Shown here one piece after another: positions 9,277 to 18,963 of a stretch of DNA of 64,000 nt. The DNA is from JAFEDN01 sp963832945 (lineage in GTDB: Bacteria; Pseudomonadota; Gammaproteobacteria; Coxiellales; Coxiellaceae), in the NCBI GenBank assembly GCA_963832945.1, contig CAWHVV010000007.1, positions 496,001 through 560,000 of the forward strand. The letters run 5' to 3'. Position 1 is the stretch's first letter. Each line of letters starts with the position of its first letter. The notes beneath the pieces were generated by a model. It had not been told where the DNA came from. It saw only the letters and a program-made list of their open reading frames with translations, and ran no database searches. Made by a program: the position numbers and the translations under genes.

Positions 9277-11528
9277 CGCCGCGTTGAGTTTTTCTCCCAG
9301 CAGGGATGTATTCGCCGGTTTTTTTGGCGCGGGGGTAACACGCTTCGCGGGAGTGACACTGCCGGCGGCGGTTGCCAGCTTCATCGTCAGGTTGATGCGT
9401 TTTCGCGGTAAATCTACCTCGATTACTTTGACGGTGACAATATCACCGACTTTGACAGCTTTGTGAATATCCGCCACATAATGATTGGCAACCTGGGAAA
9501 TATGCACCAGACCGTCCTGATGAACGCCAACATCGACAAATGCGCCGAAATTGGCGACATTGGTGATGACGCCTTCGAGGATCATCCCTGGTTTGAGCTG
9601 CTCAACGTGATGAATGCCTTCTTTAAATACCACCGCTTTAAATTCCGGACGCGGATCGCGGCCAGGCTTTTTTAATTCAGTCAAAATATCTTTTATGGTC
9701 GGCAATCCAAAATCACCGGTGACGAACTGCTGCGGATTTAAAGAGTTTATTAATTCATTGTTCCCCATAATAGAACGAATCGGCTGCTTCACGGCATGGA
9801 TAATTTGGTCAACCACCGGGTAACTTTCAGGGTGGACCGCGGAAGCGTCCAGCGGATTATCTCCACCCACAATGCGTAAAAACCCAATCGACTGTTCATA
9901 AGTTTTTTCCCCTAATCGGGAAACTTTTTTAATCTCACCGCGATTTTTAAAAGGCCCATGCGCTTCCCGGTATAACACGATTTGTTTGGCGACATTTTCA
10001 TTGAGGCCCGAAATACTTTTTAACAACGGCACCGAAGCACTGTTAACGTTGGCCCCTACCGCATTGACACAATCTTCGAGTACCGCCGATAAACTATGGC
10101 CTAATTTGACCTGATTGACGTCATGCTGATACTGGCCCACACCGATCGACTTGGGGTCAATTTTAACCAGTTCCGCTAAAGGGTCCTGCAAGCGGCGCGC
10201 AATAGAAACGGCGCCGCGATAGGAAACATCCAGATCGGGAAATTCTGCGGCAGCCAGCGCCGAGGCAGAATAAACCGACGCCCCCGCCTCCGAAACCACG
10301 ATTTTTTGACAATTTAAATCTGGATGCCGCTTGATCAATTCCGCGGCAAGCTGATCTGTTTCCCGCGAAGCCGTACCATTGCCAATACTGATCAGTTCGA
10401 CGCGAAATGTCTGACATAATTTGGCTAAAATATGCAGGGATTCTTCCCACTGATCGCGCGGTGCGTGGGGAAAAATGGTGGTGAAGGTGAGTAATTTTCC
10501 AGTGCCGTCGACGATCACTGCTTTAACACCGGTTCGTAATCCGGGATCCAGGCCCAGGGTGACGCGCTGGCCGGCGGGAGCGGCCATCAGCAATTGTTTG
10601 AGATTATCCTGAAAAACATGAATGGCTTCCGCTTCAGCCTGCGCCCTCAATTCCGTCAATAATTCCAGTTCCAGTTTCGTTTGAATTTTAATTTTCCACG
10701 CCCATTCTATGGCTTGCCACAACCATTCATCGGCCGGGCGCTGATTGTCGCACAATATTAAAATGCTGCGCAATTAATTGATGGCAATGCTGTTCATCTC
10801 CCGCTTCGGGAAAAGTTAATTTTAAGCCGCAAAATTTTCTGCTGACTGCCGCGGAATAACGCCAATGCGCGATGAGAAGGAATTTTTTGAATCGGTTGGG
10901 AAAAATTCAAAATAATCCGAAAATTTTATTCCTGCTTCCTCTTTATCTTTGACGACTTGGCTGCTGAGATACACCATGACGCCAGAAATATTGACGCAGT
11001 TCACCCAGCAAATCCGCTTTCTCAGAAAATTTTTCCATTAAAATTTCCCGCGCTCCCGCCAGGGCCGCGGCGGCATCGGCAATATTTTTTTCCGCATCGA
11101 TATAAGCCTGCGCCAGGACATCGGGGTCCAGTTGAGAATTTTGTAACAGCGCTAACGCCAGAGGTTCCAACCCTGCTTCCCGGGCGATTTGCGCTTTAGT
11201 GCGGCGTTTGGGTTTATACGGTAAATATAAATCTTCCAGAGTGGTTTTATCGGTGGCTGCCAATATCCGTTCTTCCAAATCAGGCAGTAAGTCTGCCTTG
11301 CTCATCGATAGTTTTAATAATGACGGTACGGCGGGCTTCCAGTTCACGTAAATATTCCAGACGCTCCACTAACGTTCGTAACTGCGTATCGTCAACGCCG
11401 CCAGTGACTTCTTTCCGGTAACGCGCGATAAAAGGCACCGTCGCTCCTTCATCCAGTAACTGAATGACAGAGGTCACCTGTTGCTTTCGCAATTTTAACT
11501 CTTCCGCTAAAACCTGTTCAATTTTCAT
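9256..11528 (-). pseudogene. tex: Tex, S1-domain RNA-binding transcription accessory protein, five frameshifts
   Basis: Tex is a conserved ~770-residue nucleic-acid-binding factor linked to transcription. Its segments are all present in order: N-terminus (MKIEQVLAEELKL), LEDLYLPYKPKRRT, a YqgF-like fold (LGLDPGLRTGVKAV), helix-hairpin-helix region, and C-terminal S1 domain (GVITNVANFGAFVDVG). The reading frame breaks at about 11285, 10969, 10901-10905, 10811-10814 and 10736-10738. Each break is repaired by dropping one base, restoring family-typical text such as IPSHRALALFRG. The final 1.5 kb is clean (505 residues from 10773). Amino-acid conservation is high on both sides of each break, which fits very recent loss or sequence error better than old decay. 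Confidence 0.9.
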
Positions 11529-11551
11529 GCGATGTATATTTTTTCCTTTAT

Positions 11552-13061
11552 TTAGGCGAGATCGAGATCGTTCTCAAGAGCATGGCGTTTCAGTTTGGCT
11601 TGTTCGCTGCGGGCTTCCGCTAAAGTCTTTAGATAGGATGGACTAATATCACCGGTAACATAATCTCCGGTAAAGACCGAATCTTCAAAGCGTTCAACCC
11701 GGTACTGCGCCGGCGCCGCCTCATTGACGGCATCGTATAAATCTTCCAGGTCCTGGTAAATCAGCCAGTCGGCGCCGATTAATCGTTCCACTTCCAGGAC
11801 AGAATGATCATAGGCGACCAGTTCTTTGGGGTTGGGCATATCAATTCCATACACGTTGGGATAACGCACCGGAGGCGCTGCCGATGCAAAATAGACTTTG
11901 TTGGCTCCGGCCTCTCGCGCCATTTGAATAATTTCCTGAGAGGTGGTGCCGCGGACTATGGAATCATCCACCAGCAACACATTTTTATTATTAAACTCGG
12001 CTTTCATGGCATTGAGCTTCATTCGTACCGAACTGCGGCGCATTTCTTGCGCCGGCATGATAAACGTCCGGCCAATATAGCGGTTTTTAATAAAACCTTC
12101 GGAATAAGGCACATTCAGGCGCTGTGCCAAAGGCAACGCGACGGTGCGGCTGGTATCAGGGATTGGAATAACGACGTCAATATCATGATGGGAACGCATC
12201 CTCAGGATTTTATCCGCCAATTTTTCTCCCATTTTAATTCGCGCGTGATAAACAGAAATATTATCGATGACAGAATCCGGCCGGGCCAGATAAACGTATT
12301 CAAATAAACACGGCGAATGGTAAACTTTTTCCACGCATTGTTCACGATGGAATTCGCCCTGCTGATCGATATAGATAGCCTCCCCCGGCGCTATATCGGC
12401 AATGACCGTATATCCTAACGCATCCAGGGCGATGCTTTCGGAAGCGACCATATAATCAACGCCTCGCTGAGTGTCGCGCCGGCCATAGATTAAAGGACGG
12501 ATTCCATAAGGATCGCGAAAAGCCAGTATCCCATACCCCGTAATCAGAGCGATAGCTGAATATGCGCCGCGCACTCGTTGATAGACGTTGCGCAATGCCG
12601 CAAATAATTCTTTAGGGAGCAGCCTGACTCCCCCTGTGCGTTGTAATTCATGAGCAAACACATTCAGTAACACTTCGGTGTCGGAAGTGGTATTCAGATG
12701 GCGCAAGTCGGTGCGGATTAAATCCTCCGCCAAAGTGGCGGCATTGGTTAAATTACCGTTATGCACGATACTGAGTCCATACGGTGAATTGACATAAAAA
12801 GGCTGCGATTCCGCCGCACTTTGACTGCCCGCGGTCGGATAGCGGACATGTCCCAATCCCATATGCCCCTGCAGACGCTCTACATCGGATTTGTGCAGCG
12901 CTTCACGCACTAATCCATTCGCCTTGCGCAAAAAAATCCGCCGGCCATCGCTGGTTAAAATGCCGGCGGCATCCTGGCCACGATGCTGAATGATTGTCAA
13001 CGCATCGTAAATACTCTTGTCCAACCGGAGATACCGAAATTGTCCCGACGATTCCACACAT
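11552..13061 (-). pseudogene. purF: amidophosphoribosyltransferase, N-terminal frameshift
   Basis: PurF makes 5-phosphoribosylamine from PRPP and glutamine, the first step of purine synthesis. The start MCGIVGTISVSPVGQ with catalytic Cys2 begins at 13061, but the rest of the enzyme (SIYDALTIIQHRGQDAAGI onward, through the PRPP-binding VLLVDDSIVRGTT) is in another frame. Removing one base near 13017 joins them. The long frame alone could start at a GTG at 13057 but would lack the nucleophile cysteine and so lose glutaminase activity. It lies 8 bases after cvpA, as in other gammaproteobacteria. Confidence 0.9.
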
Positions 13062-13069
13062 ATAAATGT

Positions 13070-13612
13070 TTACTCTTTCCTCTCTTTTTTCTCTTGAGTC
13101 CACCCGGAAATATGCACTATGGTTTCCGGTAAAATATCCTGTAGCCAATCCACAACCGGTTTAAACGGTGGAATTAATTGCGACTCCTTCACCACAGGTT
13201 CTTCTTTCAGAGGGCTGCCTTTCACCCAAAGCAAAATCAGTGCGATGATCAAAATTCCACGGGCGATTCCCAACAATAAACCCAGTAGCCGGTCGGCGAC
13301 AGGAACTCCCGTACGGCGCCATAACTGGCGGATCAGCACATTCAGGGTGATGCCCAAGATCAAAATCACGATAAAGATACCGGCAAACGCCGCGACATAA
13401 GCCCATGTCGATGACTGAATAAAGGTCAAACGAGTCGCCAATGGAGCGGCAAATTTAAACGCCAATAGCAGCGCCGCTATCCAGGTGATGAGAGAAATCA
13501 CCTCGCTGACAAATCCCCGTACCACTCCAACTAAAAGCGATATGAGGATAATGATGATAATCGAATAATCAATCCAGTTTAAATTGAGCCAGTCGATTGC
13601 GTGGGTGCTCAA
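13070..13612 (-). CDS. cvpA: CvpA family membrane protein
   Basis: A 180-residue inner-membrane protein with four hydrophobic segments (about 17-35, 37-52, 70-90 and 105-125). The first carries the family pattern of a short aromatic-acidic start, then a glycine/arginine turn (LVGVVRGFVSEVISLITW). The position directly upstream of purF is the conserved one for CvpA. In E. coli the gene is needed for colicin V export; its physiological role is still debated. The start overlaps the end of the SPOR gene by 4 bases, so the two are probably translationally coupled. Confidence 0.9.
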   Translation of the reverse strand: MSTHAIDWLNLNWIDYSIIIIILISLLVGVVRGFVSEVISLITWIAALLLAFKFAAPLATRLTFIQSSTWAYVAAFAGIFIVILILGITLNVLIRQLWRRTGVPVADRLLGLLLGIARGILIIALILLWVKGSPLKEEPVVKESQLIPPFKPVVDWLQDILPETIVHISGWTQEKKERKE

Positions 13613-14454
13613 TGATTTGTCTCCCTCACTAAACCGGAAAGTTGAAATTTATTTTGCACTCTTTGCTGAATCTTTTGCGCCTGTTGCTGGCTGGCTAGCG
13701 GGCCGATATAAACCCGTGTCAGCTGATTGGCGCCGCGCTGTGTAAACACCGGGAATCCGCTGGCGCGTAATTTTCCGGCTAATTGTTGCGCATATTCAGC
13801 CTGGGCAAAGCTACCCACTTGCACCGCCCAGTGACCATTGGGGGCAACTTTTGCCATAGTTTTGGCGGGTGGCGGCAACACGCGGGCAGCGGTGGCATGC
13901 GGCTTAACCGGAGTTGGGGGAGAAACGACCACAGGCGCCGGAGTCTCAGTCTGAGCCGGTAATGCCGGCTGTGTTTGTTGCGGCGTTACCGGTAAAGATG
14001 TTTCCGGTATGGCCGTTTCGCTTTGGGGTTGGGTTAAACCAGGTTGATCCGTCGCTCCGGGGGTTTGCTCTGCCGGTGAAGGGGCAGAAGAAGACGAAGC
14101 GGGTGGCGCCACATTTAGGGGCGCCGTTGGCGTTACACTGGCCGCCGGTGCAGGAATGTTTTCGGTCACCGCTGTGGATTGTACTGCGGTCTCGGCCTGA
14201 GCCTGAGGCGCTGCGGCCTGCTCTGCTCCCGCCACATCATTTGCATTATTAGCCACGGGGGGCGCCTGATTAGCCACTGGTGGAGGCGCAATATCCGTCG
14301 GCGTTGTGGAATTCACGCTTTGGTGAGAATGATTAAAAATAAAAGGTAGAAAAATCGCTAACACAATCAATAAAACAGCACCACCCGCCAAACGTTGCTT
14401 TAGCTTGGCGCGAGAAAGTTGGCCGCTGCTTATTTGCTCATCAATGTCTCTCAT
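13609..14454 (-). CDS. dedD: SPOR-domain protein, DedD-like
   Basis: 281 residues: a short cytoplasmic N-terminus, one membrane segment (~residues 24-43, LAGGAVLLIVLAIFLPFIFN), a long Pro/Ala/Thr/Gln-rich periplasmic linker (~45-205) and a C-terminal SPOR domain (HWAVQVGSFAQAEYAQQLAG ... VYIGPLASQQQAQKIQQ). SPOR domains bind denuded peptidoglycan glycan strands at the septum. The layout and the place between folC and cvpA match DedD. It overlaps folC upstream and cvpA downstream by 4 bases each, which indicates one operon. Confidence 0.9.
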   Translation of the reverse strand: MRDIDEQISSGQLSRAKLKQRLAGGAVLLIVLAIFLPFIFNHSHQSVNSTTPTDIAPPPVANQAPPVANNANDVAGAEQAAAPQAQAETAVQSTAVTENIPAPAASVTPTAPLNVAPPASSSSAPSPAEQTPGATDQPGLTQPQSETAIPETSLPVTPQQTQPALPAQTETPAPVVVSPPTPVKPHATAARVLPPPAKTMAKVAPNGHWAVQVGSFAQAEYAQQLAGKLRASGFPVFTQRGANQLTRVYIGPLASQQQAQKIQQRVQNKFQLSGLVRETNH

Positions 14455-15868
14455 AGTTGCCTCTCCTTAGTGATAACCGTCATACCCAAATAATTTCGAG
14501 CCGCCGCGACGGTATAAAATGAACCAAAAACTAAAATGGAATCTAATTCCAGATCTGCACCTGTAATGGCTGCCTGCAGCGCGTGCTCCACTGTCGCGAA
14601 CGAATAACAACTGTTAACGCCTTGCGCGGACAGCGTTGCATGCAAATGCGCGGCTGTTGCACCGCGTGATACCGACAAAGTCGCTACGTACCATCTATCG
14701 ACATAGTGTAATAAAGAGCGCACGGTTTCCGCAATATCTTTATCGCCTAACATACCAAATACTGCGATTCTTTTTCCGCGCACCGGCGCCTCACGCCATT
14801 GTTCCGCCAGCCAGCGTGCACCCTGCGGATTATGGGCCACATCCAGATAACAATAACATTGAGGAGAGATTCGCATTTTCTCAAAACGTCCCGCCAGACT
14901 TGCCTGCGCCAATCCCTGGCGCACGGCGCTGTCCGCGACCGGCAAACGATTCTGAAGACACTCGACCACCATTAAACTGGTCGCGGCGTTTTGATGTTTT
15001 AAAGATATTGCCGGCAAGTTCTGATATTGACTTTCCATGCCCTGCCATCGCCAACCGGTTTCCCGGGGTGAGTGTTCAAAATGAAAGTTTTCCCCGAGGG
15101 CATACCAAGGCGCGCCAAGGTCGGCGGCACGCTGCCGCAAATTTTCGGGCGGCTGCGGATCTCCACAAACGACCGCACGCCGGCTACGAAAAATCCCCGC
15201 CTTTTCCCGGGCAATTGACTCACGGTCCGGTCCCAATAATTCGGTATGGTCGAGATCAATGGTTGTAATCACGGCGACGTCGGCGTCAACAATGTTCACC
15301 GCGTCCAGCCGGCCGCCCAAACCCACTTCCAGCACCACCAGATCCAGTGATGACCGCTGAAAAATCTCCAGAGCAGCCAAAAAAGTAAATTCAAAAAAAC
15401 TGAGGGAAATATTGCGGCGATGTTTTTCCACGGCCGTAAAAGCCGCGATTAATTCTTCATCTGTCGCCATTTCCCCGGCAACCCGAATCCGTTCATTAAA
15501 AGCCATTAAATGGGGAGAGGTGAAGGCGCCAACCCGATAACCGACTGCCGGGAGTTCCCTCTGAAGGGAACTTTCCTTACGCGATGGGGGTTCGCAAGGG
15601 GGAGAGAGCGGAGCGTTCCCCCTTCATTCCGAGCATCGGCTCTGCCGAGCGCAGGATATAAATAAATACTTTCTAAAAATCGCACGCAGGAACCTTTGCC
15701 GTTGGTTCCCCCGACGATCACCACCGGGCAGGTAAAGCGATGCCATCCCAATGGGTTCACCACCGCCTGAATCCGGTCCAAACTAAAATCCATTTCGCGA
15801 TGATGAATTTGGCTGATGTAATTTAGCCAATCATCTCGTGTGTTACACAATGGGGGGTTCAGGCGCAT
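14451..15868 (-). pseudogene. folC: folylpolyglutamate/dihydrofolate synthase interrupted by repeat E3
   Basis: FolC adds glutamate to folates and makes dihydrofolate. The N-terminal part (15868 downward) has the P-loop region VVIVGGTNGKGSCVRFLES. After FLESIYL the frame runs into repeat copy E3 (15550-15660) and then ends at a stop near 15506. The rest of the enzyme continues in another frame as AVGYRVGAFTSPHLMAFNE and onward (14451-15506, 351 residues). The insertion leaves a net shift of 2 (mod 3), so no single polypeptide is made. FolC is normally essential, so a second copy, split-protein function or a sequence problem should be considered. The start overlaps the end of accD. Confidence 0.88.
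15550..15660 (-). repeat. interspersed hairpin repeat, partial copy E3 inside folC
   Basis: Reverse copy of ~111 bp containing modules 2, 3 and the GTTCCC/GGGAAC end, but lacking module 1. It sits exactly between the codons for ESIYL and AVGYRVG of folC. It breaks at the ATATCC boundary between modules 1 and 2, the same place where copy E4 stops. Confidence 0.9.
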
Positions 15869-16703
15869 GCGTTAATTTTGCGATTAAATGTGCGATTTTA
15901 TGACGAAGTTCCCGGCGGTCGACGATCATGTCGATAGCGCCATGTTCCAATAAAAACTCGCTGCGCTGAAAACCTTCGGGCAATGTTTGCCGAATGGTTT
16001 GCTCAATGACGCGCGGACCGGAAAAACCAATTAAAGCGCCGGGCTCGGCGATAATAATATCTCCCAGCGTCGCCAGACTCGCCGAAACCCCTCCCATGGT
16101 AGGGTCGGTAAATACAGAAATGTAAGGAACGCCGGCTTTGGCCAGGTGCGCTAATACCGCACTGGTTTTTGCCATCTGAAACAGGGAAAACAAACCTTCC
16201 TGCATGCGAGCGCCGCCGCTGGTGGAGAAACAGATATACGGAATTTTTTTAGCCAACGCCGTCTGCGCTCCCACCACAAAACGTTCACCAACTCCCGCAC
16301 TCATGGAACCGCCGATAAAATTAAAATCAAAACTGGCTGCGACAACCGGCATTTGACAAAGCGTTCCCGCCATCACCACGATCGCTTCTTTTTCATGGGA
16401 ACTTTTTTGCGCCGCTACCAGGCGGTCCCGGTATTTCCGGGAGTCACGAAATTTAAGCCAGTCTTTGGGACGAACGCTCTGACCCAGTTCTACCCGGCCT
16501 TCAGGGTCCAAAAATACTTCCAGCCGCTTACGTCCGGAAAGGCGCAAATGGTGATTACATTTTACGCAAATCTGGAGATTACTGTCTAATTCTGCTTTAT
16601 AGAGGGCGGCCTGGCAAGAATCGCACTGGCTCCAGACGCCTTCGGGAACGCCTTTTTTTTTGGCGGTTGAGACCTTCGGTAATAGCTTTTCAAACCAGCT
16701 CAT
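15843..16703 (-). CDS. accD: acetyl-CoA carboxylase carboxyltransferase subunit beta
   Basis: AccD with AccA transfers the carboxyl group from biotin to acetyl-CoA, the committed step of fatty-acid synthesis. The start is set at the ATG at 16703 (MSWFEKLLPK), with GAGGA 6 bases upstream and the expected N-terminus; an in-frame upstream start would add 21 unrelated residues. The product is 286 residues. A zinc ribbon is formed by Cys27, Cys30, Cys46 and Cys49 (CDSC, CVKC). The crotonase-like core carries FSTSGGARMQEG and GGVSASLATLGD. The gene looks intact and leads directly into the broken folC. Confidence 0.96.
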   Translation of the reverse strand: MSWFEKLLPKVSTAKKKGVPEGVWSQCDSCQAALYKAELDSNLQICVKCNHHLRLSGRKRLEVFLDPEGRVELGQSVRPKDWLKFRDSRKYRDRLVAAQKSSHEKEAIVVMAGTLCQMPVVAASFDFNFIGGSMSAGVGERFVVGAQTALAKKIPYICFSTSGGARMQEGLFSLFQMAKTSAVLAHLAKAGVPYISVFTDPTMGGVSASLATLGDIIIAEPGALIGFSGPRVIEQTIRQTLPEGFQRSEFLLEHGAIDMIVDRRELRHKIAHLIAKLTHAPEPPIV

Positions 16704-16762
16704 CAGTATCCTCGGGTTAAAAATCTGATAAAGATTATACAAAAAAATCCCGGAAGACGCCA

Positions 16763-16807
16763 GCAATTCCCGCTGGGTACAGCGGCAATTGCTTCCTATT
16801 CATATCC
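16763..16807 (+). repeat. interspersed hairpin repeat, half copy E4
   Basis: Only module 1 (16763-16792, stem GCAATT/AATTGC) and the spacer to ATATCC are present. It ends at the boundary where E3 begins. It lies about 60 bases upstream of the accD start codon, between accD and the FadL-like gene. Confidence 0.8.
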
Positions 16808-16931
16808 AATAAGTGCATTTTATTTTGTCTATCATTAAACCCTGGCATAGAAACATCCACCGGGCCAATCGCAAAAGCCCAAAAATTTATTTTTGGGATT
16901 GGTCAATGATTCAGGATCAGTGTAGCCGAAC

Positions 16932-18152
16932 TTATATATTCGCGGTTATTTTAAAAGAAACTGAATCCCGATAACCCTTATAAATACCATTAATATTATT
17001 TATTGAGTCTTGTATATTTATCGTTTGATCTAAAATAAAGGCATGCGCGTAACCGGCATCGATAGAAAATATTTTACTTAGTTTATACCCTAATGATGCG
17101 CCAAGAATAATGCTATCACCTTGTGTAATTTGATAATTGGGATTTCCGGGCGACTGCACATAACTTCCCGCAGTCCGAATTATCCATTTTGGAGATAAAT
17201 TATAATAACCGCCTACCGTCCCTACCCATGAATTGTGAAAGTGTAAAGGAATGGTTACATCAGATAATATAACCGGAGTGGGGCCTATTTGGGTCGCAAT
17301 ATTATGACCATTGATCTGATTGTAAATATCCCATTTTATCCATTGGACCGTGCCAATCATACCAGCGGATTTAGAAAGAAATTGATTGACGGAAAGTACG
17401 TATCTGGCGGGCGTCCAATAATCAAAAGAAAAATTATTTGAATTAAGTGGAGGGTTGCTTTCAAGTTGACTTGTTCCATGGAAGTGATAGGTCATTGAGC
17501 TGCGGTAATTAAATCCGATTTGTGTGGTAGAAAATGGTTTTAAGAATAAACCGAGATCGCCGCCCCAGGCGCTCGCATTGGCTTTATCCTGGCCTTGAAC
17601 ATCGGGGACATCCAGGTTTGGAAATCCTGAAATAGGTGTGAAGAAGAAATTGGCTTGTGAAAAATTGAGGCTGGCGCCTATTGAGAAATAATCATTTAAT
17701 TTAATGCCTAAAGCCGGGATAAAATCAATATCTTTAATATTATTATCGGACATGACATAGCGCAAAATAGAATTTTGATCGGCATCACGATTAAAATTAT
17801 TTGCCAGGACCGCCAGTCCAAAGAATAATTTATCTGATGCGGGTACTCCAAAGTACCCAGATGGCAAAAAGTAATTTGACTCTGATTTACTGATGCCGGA
17901 TTCACTAAAGCCACTACTCGATTGCGTGGCGCTACCTGTAAACTGGCTATGAAATTGTGCAACGCTACCGAGCGCTATTAATTGGGGATTTTGCAGAAGA
18001 GTTAAAGCGGCAGGATTATTATAACCCGCAGTAGCGTCATTAACTACCGCTGTTCCCATGGTTGCTTCAATGAAGGAAGCATTGCTGACCCGTGGTATTA
18101 ATAAAAATACTACGAAAATTTTCCACGGTAATCTGGAGATAAGTTGGTTCAT
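16932..18152 (-). CDS. outer-membrane protein of the FadL/TodX (OMPP1) family
   Basis: 406 residues: a signal peptide (residues 1-25, ending RVSNA), then the FadL-type N-terminal plug motif ATAGYNNPAALTLL, followed by alternating strands ending in a C-terminal beta signal (DSVSFKITANI). FadL-family barrels admit long-chain fatty acids or other hydrophobic compounds across the outer membrane. The substrate is not predictable here. The gene sits between truA and accD, where other gammaproteobacteria carry trpF or trpBA, so it may be an insertion in the conserved cluster. Confidence 0.85.
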   Translation of the reverse strand: MNQLISRLPWKIFVVFLLIPRVSNASFIEATMGTAVVNDATAGYNNPAALTLLQNPQLIALGSVAQFHSQFTGSATQSSSGFSESGISKSESNYFLPSGYFGVPASDKLFFGLAVLANNFNRDADQNSILRYVMSDNNIKDIDFIPALGIKLNDYFSIGASLNFSQANFFFTPISGFPNLDVPDVQGQDKANASAWGGDLGLFLKPFSTTQIGFNYRSSMTYHFHGTSQLESNPPLNSNNFSFDYWTPARYVLSVNQFLSKSAGMIGTVQWIKWDIYNQINGHNIATQIGPTPVILSDVTIPLHFHNSWVGTVGGYYNLSPKWIIRTAGSYVQSPGNPNYQITQGDSIILGASLGYKLSKIFSIDAGYAHAFILDQTINIQDSINNINGIYKGYRDSVSFKITANI

Positions 18153-18168
18153 CCCGGTATTTCTTTAA

Positions 18169-18963
18169 TTAAGGAAGAAAAAAAGGTCCAGGGGAAACAG
18201 TCGGAAGATCGTATTCTTCGGGATATTTGACCTCAACCAGATAGAGACCATTCGGCTGGATGGTGATGCCGCCGTGCCGGCGGTCGCGGCTTTCCAGAAC
18301 CGCTTTAACCCACTCAACGGGCTTCTCACCACTTCCTACCGCCACCAATACACCGACAATATTGCGGACCATGTGTAATAAAAATGCGTTGGCGTGCACT
18401 TCGATAATTACCATTCGGCGGTAACGGGTGACTTCCAGCGTAAAAATTTCCCGTATCGGGGTAGACGATTCGCAAGCAGCCCCCCTAAAAGCGCTGAAGT
18501 CATGCTCGCCCAGAAGATGCTGTCCACCCTCCTCCATCAGCCTTTCGTCCAGCAGACGGTAATGCCAACCTACCGCATGACGCAAAATACCCGGCCTAAT
18601 TTCATGATTATAAATAATATATCGATAACGCCGTGACAGCGCGGTATGACGGGCATGAAAATTTCGCCAGACGTGCTTCGCCCAACCCACACTAATATCG
18701 GCAGGCAAATTACTGTTAGCGCCAAACACCCAGGCATGATCATTACGATTGGCATGAGTATCAAAATGGACAATCTGGCCAGTGGCGTGGACACCGGCGT
18801 CGGTGCGGCCCGCGCAGACCACAGCGACGGGATGGTTCGCAACGCTCGAAAGCGCTTTTTCCAGACATCCCTGAATCGTGGGCAAACCCTCCTGACTCTG
18901 CCAGCCGTGATAGCGGCTGCCGTCGTATCGCACACATAAGGCAATACGTTGAGAATGTTCCAT
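18169..18963 (-). CDS. truA: tRNA pseudouridine(38-40) synthase
   Basis: 264 residues. TruA isomerises uridines 38-40 in the anticodon arm. The catalytic aspartate is Asp55 in CAGRTDAGVHATGQ; the N-terminal YDGSRYHGWQ and the C-terminal HMVRNIVGVLV motifs are also present. The ATG overlaps the stop of the FimV-like gene (TAATG), so translation is probably coupled. The fimV-truA pairing is typical of gammaproteobacteria. Confidence 0.96.
   Translation of the reverse strand: MEHSQRIALCVRYDGSRYHGWQSQEGLPTIQGCLEKALSSVANHPVAVVCAGRTDAGVHATGQIVHFDTHANRNDHAWVFGANSNLPADISVGWAKHVWRNFHARHTALSRRYRYIIYNHEIRPGILRHAVGWHYRLLDERLMEEGGQHLLGEHDFSAFRGAACESSTPIREIFTLEVTRYRRMVIIEVHANAFLLHMVRNIVGVLVAVGSGEKPVEWVKAVLESRDRRHGGITIQPNGLYLVEVKYPEEYDLPTVSPGPFFLP

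Noticed and set aside
12903..13148. Separate small gene with MCGIVG
   Set aside because: It is the frameshifted N-terminus of purF, not an independent protein.
14636..15268. 210-codon plus-strand frame
   Set aside because: Antisense to the C-terminal folC part, which matches the enzyme family.
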